Assembly (NCBI GenBank): GCA_016213245.1
Contig: JACRBC010000147.1
Location: 1-36,498, forward strand
From: Candidatus Solibacter usitatus
GTDB taxonomy: Bacteria > Acidobacteriota > Terriglobia > Bryobacterales > Bryobacteraceae
DNA length: 36,498 nucleotides
Direction: 5' to 3'
Every line of letters begins with the position of its first letter. The stretch's first letter is position 1. The notes beneath the pieces were generated by a model that was not told where the DNA came from, made no database searches, and was given only the letters and a program-made list of their open reading frames with translations. Shown here piece by piece: positions 1 through 5,880 of this stretch. Position numbers and translations under genes: made by a program.

Positions 1-162
1 CAGATGAATACGCCGTCACACATCCATCAGTACTTGATATATATAACGTAAAGAGCGGCCAATCGCCCAATTCGCGCGCGTTTCGGCCTGACGGCCAACC
101 AGGTCACCCTACGCAGGACGGGCCGTGGAAATCGAGGCTAGACAGAGCGAAGGACGGAAGAG
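1..162. other. Upstream stretch with no supported gene
   Basis: I see no convincing gene here. One + strand frame (from base 3) stays open from the window edge past base 200, but it runs straight through the terminator at 163-195 and resembles no family I know. Bases 30-56 are unusually AT-rich for this window. This may be the 3' flank of an upstream flagellar gene, but nothing shown proves that. Confidence 0.4.
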
Positions 163-195
163 GGGCGGCGAGGCTCTGGTTTCGCCGCCCTTTTT
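163..195 (+). terminator. Rho-independent terminator upstream of flaG
   Basis: A perfect 9-bp stem (GGGCGGCGA at 163-171 and TCGCCGCCC at 182-190) encloses a 10-nt loop and is followed at once by five T residues (191-195). This is the classic intrinsic terminator form for + strand transcription. It should end whatever is transcribed from the left and isolate flaG-fliS as a separate unit. Confidence 0.8.
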
Positions 196-232
196 GTGTG
201 TATTGGGAGGTGGGAGGAGGGCGGTGAAAGGC

Positions 233-259
233 TCAAGGGCGGGGCCTGTTGGCCGATGC
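233..259 (+). promoter_or_regulatory. Candidate sigma-28 (FliA) promoter for flaG-fliS
   Basis: TCAAGGGC at 233-240 and GCCGATGC at 252-259 are separated by exactly 11 nt. The enterobacterial FliA consensus is TAAAGTTT-N11-GCCGATAA, so the -35 matches 4 of 8 and the -10 matches 6 of 8 with ideal spacing. It lies between the terminator and the flaG start, and fliA itself is at 16097. Late control of flaG/fliS by FliA is common in other bacteria. The call rests on sequence only. Confidence 0.45.
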
Positions 260-297
260 GTGGGATGGGAGAGAGATTCCCGGAAAGGATCCACGCC

Positions 298-573
298 ATG
301 GAGATCGGCAAAGTCGGGACCCAGGCAGAAGCGCCGGTCATGCCGGCGGCCCACCTGCTGACGCCGCAGCAGCGGCTGGAGCAGGATCAGTTGATCCAGG
401 CGGTCCAATCGCTGAACGAGAGCAAGTTGTTTGGGCAGAACAGCGAGTTGACGTTCAGCATCGACCGCTATACGAAGAAGCCGGTATTGCGACTAGTGGA
501 CAAGGCCACGCAGGAAGTGATCCGCCAGATTCCTCCGGAGTATCTGCTCCGGCTGGCCGAAGAGGCTGGCTGA
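298..573 (+). CDS. flaG: Flagellar protein FlaG
   Basis: This 91-residue protein has the FlaG layout: a variable N-terminus, a helical stretch (LIQAVQSLNES) and the diagnostic C-terminal half with LTFSIDRYTKKPVLRLVD followed by VIRQIPPEYLLRLAEE. FlaG is a small cytoplasmic protein often encoded with fliD/fliS and linked to filament length; its mechanism is not settled. The frame is open further upstream, but the ATG at 298 has AAGGA 8 nt before it and gives the usual family length. fliS follows after 49 bp, so the two are probably co-transcribed, perhaps from the sigma-28-like site at 233-259. Confidence 0.88.
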   Translation: MEIGKVGTQAEAPVMPAAHLLTPQQRLEQDQLIQAVQSLNESKLFGQNSELTFSIDRYTKKPVLRLVDKATQEVIRQIPPEYLLRLAEEAG

Positions 574-622
574 GCGAGGGCAGGATTTCAAAGTCAAGTG
601 GAAGGAGTGCCGGCGGCAGAAC

Positions 623-1069
623 ATGATGTCCAACCCTTACGGCGACCATCTTGCGGAAGCGGTGAATTCCGCCAGTCCGCTGGAACTGGTGGTGCTTTTG
701 TATTCGAAGCTGAACGGTTCGGTGACTGCGGCACGGCGCTGCCTGGCCTCGGGAGACATCGCCGGCAGGGCCCGGCACGTGAGCCGGGCGATGGAGATTC
801 TGGCCGAGCTCTCAAGCGCGCTGGATGTGGGGCGCGGCGGCGATGTAGCGGTGAACCTGGCCTCGATCTACGCGTTCGCCCTGGTGTCGCTGCAGGAGGC
901 AAATTCGACTCAGTCCGACGGTCCGCTGGAGGTGACAGAACGGGTGCTGGCGCCGCTGACGGAAGCGTGGCGGGAGCTTTGCCCGGAAGGCTGCAATGGC
1001 GGAGCCCCGCCGGTGGAGGTGCTGAACCTCAGGTCCCCGGAGGGTGCACCGGTGAGTTGCTGCGGCTGA
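623..1069 (+). CDS. fliS: Flagellin export chaperone FliS
   Basis: FliS binds the C-terminus of newly made flagellin in the cytoplasm, prevents early polymerisation and delivers it to the export gate. The 148-residue product starts with the typical pattern NPYGDHLAEAVNSASPLELV, then VVLLYSKLNGSVTAARRCL, as in the four-helix FliS family. Recognisable FliS ends near residue 118; the last ~30 residues are a non-conserved tail. ATG codons at 623 and 626 are both possible; a GGAAGGAG at 600-607 is 15 nt upstream, which is long. The tail overlaps the 3' end of convergent flgJ by 160 bp. FliS proteins are usually about 125-135 residues, so this one is slightly long. Confidence 0.88.
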   Translation: MMSNPYGDHLAEAVNSASPLELVVLLYSKLNGSVTAARRCLASGDIAGRARHVSRAMEILAELSSALDVGRGGDVAVNLASIYAFALVSLQEANSTQSDGPLEVTERVLAPLTEAWRELCPEGCNGGAPPVEVLNLRSPEGAPVSCCG

Positions 1070-1377
1070 GCGGCGGCCGGCGTGAGGCCCTGGACGATAA
1101 GTGAAGAGAGCCCGAAGCCGCCTTGCGCGGCCATCACCTGAGCGACCTGCTGCTCGGCGAATTCGGCGAGCGAGGCGCCTGCCTGATCCTGACCGGTTCC
1201 CAGCCAGCCGGCGGCGCCGCACTCCCGCATGGACTTAAGCATCTGGCCGATCAGGAGGGCTTCAAACTGAGAAGCGGCTTCCCGAATGCGCCGGCTGTCG
1301 CCGTCTCCGGCGAGCTGCTGGGATCTGGCTGTATCAGCGGCGCCGGGGGCCGTCGAGAGTCTGTTCACCTGCTGCAT
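910..1377 (-). CDS. flgJ: Rod-binding protein FlgJ, N-terminal-domain-only type
   Basis: The 155-residue product contains the rod-binding domain of FlgJ: IREAASQFEALLIGQMLKSM (residues 31-50) and AEFAEQQVAQVMAAQGGFGL (71-90). It lacks the C-terminal peptidoglycan hydrolase domain of gamma-proteobacterial FlgJ, as is usual in many other phyla. FlgJ acts in the periplasm as a cap or scaffold for rod assembly. Family similarity ends near residue 98; the remaining ~57 residues are a low-complexity Ser/Pro/Gly/Gln tail that runs antisense into fliS. The start overlaps the flgI stop as TGATG, which implies coupled translation at the end of the flgFGAHIJ operon. Confidence 0.85.
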   Translation of the reverse strand: MQQVNRLSTAPGAADTARSQQLAGDGDSRRIREAASQFEALLIGQMLKSMRECGAAGWLGTGQDQAGASLAEFAEQQVAQVMAAQGGFGLSSLIVQGLTPAAAQPQQLTGAPSGDLRFSTSTGGAPPLQPSGQSSRHASVSGASTRSVTSSGPSD

Positions 1378-2462
1378 CAGATCACCTCGATTTCCGCTTC
1401 CAGCGCTCCCGCCGTCTTGAGGTTTTGCAGGATGGCGATGATGTCGCGCGGCGTGGAGCCGATGGCCAGCAGCGCCTTGACAAGATCGTCGACGGTGGCA
1501 CCCTGCTTCAACTGGATACTCTTGGCGGCCTCCTCTTTGGCGGCCACGTTGACCTGCGGAACCACGGTGGTCTTGCCGTCGGAGAAGGCCTCGGGCTGGG
1601 AGACGACGTAGCTGGTCTCAACCGAAACAGTGAGATTGCCGTGCAGGATGGCGGTCGGGCGAATGCGAATCTCGCGCCCGGCCGTGATGGTCCCCGTGCG
1701 CTCGCTGATGACGATGCGCGCAGGCCGGTCCGCGTCAACGCTGAGGGCCTCCACCTCAGCGACGAACTGGACGGTCCTCTGTGCCCATTCGGCGGGGATG
1801 GCCACCGACACCAGGCCTGGATGTTCGGCACGGGCCAAGTTGGCGCTGAAATGCTTGTTGACGGCCTGAACCAGCCTGGCGGCGGTGGTGAAATCAGCCC
1901 AGCGCAACTGTAGGCTGAGCCGGCCGCTGGGTGGAACCGAAGGCGCGGCCTGTTCCACGATGGCTCCATTGGGGATGCGGCCGGCGGTCGGATGGTTGAC
2001 CGTGGAGGCGTTGCCGCCGCCTCTGCCGGCAGAGAAGCCTCCGGTGAGGACAGGCCCCTGGGCGGCTGCAAACACCGCGCCGCCGGATGACTTGAGCGGC
2101 GTCAGGACGAGCAGGCCGCCTTGCAGATTGGTGGAGTCGCCGATGGCGGCGACCTGCACATCGATACGTGTGCCGGGCTGGGCGAAGGGGGGCAGGGTCG
2201 CTGTCAGCATGACGGCCGCGGTGTTCCGGACCAGGATGGCGGTGGGCGTGACCTGGACCCCCATCCGGTCCAAGAGGTTGGCCAGCGTCTGTGCGGAGAA
2301 GAAGGTCTGGCGCTTGTCGCCCGTGCCGTTCAAGCCTACAACCAGTCCGTAGCCGATGAGCTGGTTGTCGCGAATGCCCTCGATGGAGGCCAGTTCCTTG
2401 ACCCGCACAGCGCCCTTCAGAAGGAGCCCGGATGCCAGCAGAATAGAGAGGATTGCGCGCAT
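1377..2462 (-). CDS. flgI: Flagellar P-ring protein FlgI
   Basis: FlgI forms the P ring around the rod in the peptidoglycan layer. The 361-residue product is full length for the family. It starts with a signal peptide (MRAILSILLASGLLLKG), then the typical VRVKELASIEGIRDNQLIGY and GLVVGLNGTGDKRQTFFSAQ. A central TLPPFAQPGTRIDVQVAAIGD and a C-terminal block around VDDLVKALLAIGSTPRDIIA are also diagnostic. It sits 2 bp after flgH and overlaps flgJ by one base. Confidence 0.97.
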   Translation of the reverse strand: MRAILSILLASGLLLKGAVRVKELASIEGIRDNQLIGYGLVVGLNGTGDKRQTFFSAQTLANLLDRMGVQVTPTAILVRNTAAVMLTATLPPFAQPGTRIDVQVAAIGDSTNLQGGLLVLTPLKSSGGAVFAAAQGPVLTGGFSAGRGGGNASTVNHPTAGRIPNGAIVEQAAPSVPPSGRLSLQLRWADFTTAARLVQAVNKHFSANLARAEHPGLVSVAIPAEWAQRTVQFVAEVEALSVDADRPARIVISERTGTITAGREIRIRPTAILHGNLTVSVETSYVVSQPEAFSDGKTTVVPQVNVAAKEEAAKSIQLKQGATVDDLVKALLAIGSTPRDIIAILQNLKTAGALEAEIEVI

Positions 2463-2464
2463 GG

Positions 2465-3172
2465 TCAGAAGGGCAGCAGCCCCAGGAGGAAGCGATAGAG
2501 GAAGCCGGGGCGGCGGATGGCGTCGTTGACCACCCCCTTGCCATCCACGCGGACTTCGAGTTCGGCCAGGCGATCGGAGGAGACGCGATTACTCTGCGAC
2601 AGATCATTCCACCGCAGGATGCCCCGTACGGTGATGCGCTGCCGTTCGGAGTTGATCATCACCTCTTTGGAGCCGGAGACGACCATGTGACCGTTGGGCA
2701 GGACGTGGGTGACGCGAGCCGAGAGCGTGGTTCTGAGTTCGGTTTCCCGTGACGTGGCGCCCTGTCCGTCCAACTTCCCTTCTCCACCGAGATCCGCCAG
2801 CGAGGTGAGCGGCCCCGGAGTCTTCAGCGGCCCGGCCATGGCCCGGATGGAGGCCTTGGCCTCGGACTTGCGGCTGGCGCTGGTGGACCCCCGCGAGAGC
2901 GCCGAGGCCTTGTCGTAGATGACGATGGTGACTAGGTCATGCAACTGCGCGGCGCGGAGGTCGCGCGCCAGGTCGCCGAAGCGGCCGGCCGGCTCGTAGA
3001 GAGAGCCGCTCGAGGCGGCCGGCGGGGTCTGAACCGCGCTGCTCTCCCGGATCAGGCGGTCGAGCGGGCTTTCAGTTTCCTTCCTGGACTTACCGGCCGG
3101 CGCCGCCAGCAGCGTGGCGGCTGAGAGCAGGGCGGGGATCCAGCGCCTCCGCCGCATGAAGTTTGTGAGCAT
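2465..3172 (-). CDS. flgH: Flagellar L-ring protein FlgH (no lipobox cysteine)
   Basis: FlgH forms the outer-membrane L ring. The 235-residue product has family blocks LYEPAGRFGDLARDLRAAQL, HDLVTIVIYDKASALSRGST, LSARVTHVLPNGHMVVSG and GILRWNDLSQSNRVSSDRLA. The frame is open to 3367, but the ATG at 3172 has GGGAGG 5 nt upstream and leads directly into a signal-like segment (MLTNFMRRRRWIPALLSAAT). FlgH is normally a lipoprotein with a lipobox Cys; this protein has no Cys at all after that start, so it may be a non-lipidated form. The 5' end overlaps the end of flgA by 83 bp. Confidence 0.93.
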   Translation of the reverse strand: MLTNFMRRRRWIPALLSAATLLAAPAGKSRKETESPLDRLIRESSAVQTPPAASSGSLYEPAGRFGDLARDLRAAQLHDLVTIVIYDKASALSRGSTSASRKSEAKASIRAMAGPLKTPGPLTSLADLGGEGKLDGQGATSRETELRTTLSARVTHVLPNGHMVVSGSKEVMINSERQRITVRGILRWNDLSQSNRVSSDRLAELEVRVDGKGVVNDAIRRPGFLYRFLLGLLPF

Positions 3173-4100
3173 TCTTGCCTCCCTCATCGATCCGGACCGC
3201 AACCTGTCCTGCCTCCTCGATCCGGCCGCTGAATCGTACGCCGGTCTCGCGGTTTTCGACCACGGCCGGTTGGCCGCGCCGCCCGCCCGTGAGGGCCGCG
3301 CCTTCAAAGGCCAGCCGGACGGGGCCCGCATCCACGCGCACAGCGACGCGATCGCCCCGCCGGACAAGCCGCGGTTCTACCAGCATGTCGCGCGTGATGA
3401 GTTGGCCGGCGGCGATGGAGCGGCGGGATTCCAGGCCGTTGGCGGCTGCGGCCGTGGCGAGCTCGCCGGGCGGCGCCGGGAACGCGACGAGATCCTCGGT
3501 TTCGGTCACGTGCTTCGAGGTGAGGGTTTCACCCGCGCGAACCGGTCTGGCGGCGTGCAGCCTCCGCCGGACGACCGTTACCCTGACCTTGGCCCAAAAC
3601 GGAACCGTGCGGGCGGCGCCATATCGAACCCGGCCTCTCCAGACGACCGCTTGCCCGGGGGGCGAATCTCGGGAGCGGAGGAGATGCCGGGAGTCGAATT
3701 CCAGCACCCCGTCGGGTACCGGCATGCGGCTGTAGTCCACCAGTTCGGCCTTCGCTTCCTCCGGCAACGCGCGCCGCAGGGCGTCCTCTACCGCCGCCCG
3801 GGCAACGGGCGAGGCTGGCCGGCGCACGCAGAGCGTATCCACGCCGGTCATCTCCACGCCGCTCAACTCCACGCCGTGGCGGGAGGCGAACCGTCGCAGT
3901 TCGGATGCGCCGATGGTGCGTGTCAAGCCGGGCTGGGGGGCCAGGCCGAAGTCCATCCCGCCCGGAATTCGAGCCAGGGCCGGCGCAAACCCGGCCAAGT
4001 CGCCGGCCGTGATGCGCTCACCCGCCACCAGAAGGCAGGCGCCGGCTGCTTCGTCCGTCATGCGGAAAGTGAGCAGAACCAGACTGAAGAGGGGACTCAT
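3090..4100 (-). CDS. flgA: P-ring assembly chaperone FlgA
   Basis: FlgA is a periplasmic chaperone needed for P-ring (FlgI) assembly. The 336-residue product carries the C-terminal SAF/ChapFlgA region: LHAARPVRAGETLTSKHVTE, then ESRRSIAAGQLITRDMLVEP and RLVRRGDRVAVRVDAG. The N-terminal ~140 residues are divergent and the signal peptide is weak (MSPLFSLVLLTF, no positive charge). ATG at 4100 overlaps the flgG stop as ATGA. The frame does not close where FlgA similarity ends (near RIEEAGQVAVRIDEG) but continues 83 bp inside flgH, adding a non-conserved tail. Identification is firm from SAF motifs plus location between flgG and flgH. Confidence 0.88.
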   Translation of the reverse strand: MSPLFSLVLLTFRMTDEAAGACLLVAGERITAGDLAGFAPALARIPGGMDFGLAPQPGLTRTIGASELRRFASRHGVELSGVEMTGVDTLCVRRPASPVARAAVEDALRRALPEEAKAELVDYSRMPVPDGVLEFDSRHLLRSRDSPPGQAVVWRGRVRYGAARTVPFWAKVRVTVVRRRLHAARPVRAGETLTSKHVTETEDLVAFPAPPGELATAAAANGLESRRSIAAGQLITRDMLVEPRLVRRGDRVAVRVDAGPVRLAFEGAALTGGRRGQPAVVENRETGVRFSGRIEEAGQVAVRIDEGGKNAHKLHAAEALDPRPALSRHAAGGAGR

Positions 4101-4888
4101 CGCGTCATGTTGTTCACTTGCTGATACATTTCATCGGCGGCGCGCACGACTTTGGAGTTGGCCTCGTAGGCGCGCTGACTCACGATCAGGTTGATGAACT
4201 CCTCAACGACCGACACGTTGGACTGCTCCACGTAGCCCTGCATCAGAGTGCCCAAGCCCTCCTGGCCGCCCGGGTTGCCGATGGTCGGTTCGCCGGAGGC
4301 GTCGGTGGGGAGATACAGGTTGCGCCCGACACTGTTGAGTCCGGCGGGATTGGCGAAGTTGGCCAACTGGATCTGGCCTCCCAACTGGGCAGTGGACTGG
4401 CCGGGCAGAGTGAAGCTCAGCGTGCCGTCGCCTGCGATAGAGATACTCTGGGCCTCGGGGGGGATGGTGAGCTGCGGTTCCAAAGGGTCGCCATCCTGGG
4501 TGACGACGTTGCCGTCCCGGTCCATGTGGAACTGGCCGGCCCTGGAGTAGGCGATCTCGCCGCTGGGGCGCCTGATCTGGAAGAAGCCCCGGCCTTGGAT
4601 CACCACGTCCAGCGGGTTGGACGTGGACGAGAAACTCCCCTGCGAAAAGGCGATCGCGTTAGAGGAGACGCGCGTGCCAAGGCCCAGTTGCAGGCCGCTC
4701 GGCACGACCGTTTGGGCGCCCGCCGCCGCGCCGGGCTGAACCATGGTCTGGTACAGCAGGTCCTGAAACTGAGCGCGGCGCATCTTGTAGCCGACCGTGT
4801 TTGCGTTGGCCAGGTTGTGAGCGATGTTATCGACATTGGTTTGTTGCGCGTTCATGCCGCTGGCCGCGCTGAAAAGTGCCCTGATCAT
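4097..4888 (-). CDS. flgG: Distal rod protein FlgG
   Basis: FlgG polymerises to form the distal rod that crosses the periplasm. The 263-residue product has the canonical N-terminus MIRALFSAASGMNAQQTNVD with NIAHNLANANTVGYKMRRAQ, the central PLDVVIQGRGFFQI, and the C-terminal QGYVEQSNVSVVEEFINLIV with SQRAYEANSKVVRAADEMYQ. Length is typical (about 260). AGAGGAG lies 5 nt before the ATG. flgF precedes it by 48 bp and flgA overlaps its stop codon. Confidence 0.97.
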   Translation of the reverse strand: MIRALFSAASGMNAQQTNVDNIAHNLANANTVGYKMRRAQFQDLLYQTMVQPGAAAGAQTVVPSGLQLGLGTRVSSNAIAFSQGSFSSTSNPLDVVIQGRGFFQIRRPSGEIAYSRAGQFHMDRDGNVVTQDGDPLEPQLTIPPEAQSISIAGDGTLSFTLPGQSTAQLGGQIQLANFANPAGLNSVGRNLYLPTDASGEPTIGNPGGQEGLGTLMQGYVEQSNVSVVEEFINLIVSQRAYEANSKVVRAADEMYQQVNNMTR

Positions 4889-4936
4889 GGTGCTCCTCTA
4901 CAGATTCAGTCCATTCCACTCCTGGCGCGCTGGCGG

Positions 4937-5689
4937 TCAGCCATTGACTCGCGCCACCTCCTCCACCGCGCGCCTGCCCATCTCTCCGCCGATCTGCACG
5001 GCCCGCTGCAGTGTCTCAAACTGCCGGAGAATACCCACCAGCTTGACGGCCGCTTCGGCCGGGGAGAAATTGGCGGCTTCGAGCCTCCCCTGAAGGACCT
5101 CGGCGCCGGAGGACGCCAGTTTTGCCGGGTCCTGCCGCTCAAGAGAGAAATAGACGCCCTCCTGCTTGGCCGGCTGCAGGCCAGGCTCCAGGCCGACGAT
5201 GCGCAGCCGGCCGAGGGCTGCGCCCTCCTGCCGCACCGTGCCGTCGGGATCCACGCTGAAAGGAAGGCGCGGTTGAAGCCTGATGCGGCGCGGCTCGACA
5301 GTGGCGAGTTCATATCCCTGAGGTGTGGTGAGACGGCCGTCGGCGGTCACCTGGATGCGCCCGTTCCTGCTTAACAGCGGGCCGTTTGGTCCATCCACCA
5401 GGAAAAAGCCAGGTCCGTTCAAGGCCAGGTCGGTCGGCTCTCCGGTCGGTGTGATCTGGCCCTGCGAAAAATCCGTGTGGTGCAGTTCGACGATCGGCGC
5501 CAGCGGCTGGGGCTGGCCGGAGAGGGTGAGCGCGGCCTCCAGGCTGTCCGCGCCGAGATAGAGGTGATAGGCCTCGCGGTCGGCCTTGAAGCCGGGCGAG
5601 GAGCTGTTGGCAATATTGTTGGCAACGATGTCGAGGGCTTCCAGTCGCGCCCTCATTCCGGCGGCGGCGGTGCTGGAGATCAAATCCAT
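4937..5689 (-). CDS. flgF: Proximal rod protein FlgF
   Basis: This 250-residue FlgF/FlgG-family protein is most likely FlgF because it lies directly before flgG. Visible blocks are MDLISSTAAAGMRARLEALD, IVANNIANSSSPGFKADREA, DLALNGPGFFLVDGPNGPLL and a C-terminal GRLEAANFSPAEAAVKLVGI with RQFETLQRAVQIGGEMGRRA. The frame is open to 5968, but ATG 5689 starts the conserved N-terminus; AGGAGG at 5707-5702 is 12 nt upstream, slightly far. It is the first gene of the leftward rod/ring operon, and a sigma-54-type promoter lies 31 bp upstream of the start. Confidence 0.9.
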   Translation of the reverse strand: MDLISSTAAAGMRARLEALDIVANNIANSSSPGFKADREAYHLYLGADSLEAALTLSGQPQPLAPIVELHHTDFSQGQITPTGEPTDLALNGPGFFLVDGPNGPLLSRNGRIQVTADGRLTTPQGYELATVEPRRIRLQPRLPFSVDPDGTVRQEGAALGRLRIVGLEPGLQPAKQEGVYFSLERQDPAKLASSGAEVLQGRLEAANFSPAEAAVKLVGILRQFETLQRAVQIGGEMGRRAVEEVARVNG

Positions 5690-5719
5690 GATGCCGGACA
5701 ACCTCCTGACTGAACGCGA

Positions 5720-5735
5720 TGCAATTGAAGCGCCA
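5720..5735 (-). promoter_or_regulatory. Candidate sigma-54 promoter for flgFGAHIJ
   Basis: Read on the minus strand the 16 bases are TGGCGCTTCAATTGCA. The sigma-54 consensus is TGGCACG-N4-TTGCA: the TGGC and TTGCA halves are perfect and the spacing is exact. Predicted transcription start is near 5709, just ahead of AGGAGG (5707-5702) and the flgF ATG at 5689. Rod and ring genes are sigma-54-controlled in several flagellated groups, so the placement makes sense. Confidence 0.6.
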
Positions 5736-5797
5736 CAAAAAAAGCCGTGCAAACCGCTGATAAGAGCCGCTTCAGGCCCGAAGTGGGACAAATCCCG

Positions 5798-5843
5798 GTT
5801 CCGCGTCGTGCCAATTCGGAACTCAGCAGCTCCGGTGCGGAAC
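5798..5843. promoter_or_regulatory. Spaced inverted repeat between the divergent flagellar operons
   Basis: GTTCCGC at 5798-5804 and GCGGAAC at 5837-5843 form a 7-bp inverted repeat with a 32-bp spacer; a related CGGAAC occurs at 5817-5822. They lie upstream of the leftward sigma-54 candidate, where enhancer-binding activators of sigma-54 usually dock. A role as activator site is only inferred. Confidence 0.25.
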
Positions 5844-5880
5844 GCTCGTGGGTCCATGTGGTTGAATCTGAACACGCACA

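Noticed and set aside
3-224. Open frame from the left window edge
   Set aside because: It reads through a strong intrinsic terminator at 163-195 and its product resembles nothing known.
3173-3367. Longer FlgH start at 3367 or 3187
   Set aside because: These codons lie inside flgA, lack a good ribosome site and would bury the signal peptide; ATG 3172 has GGGAGG at 5 nt.
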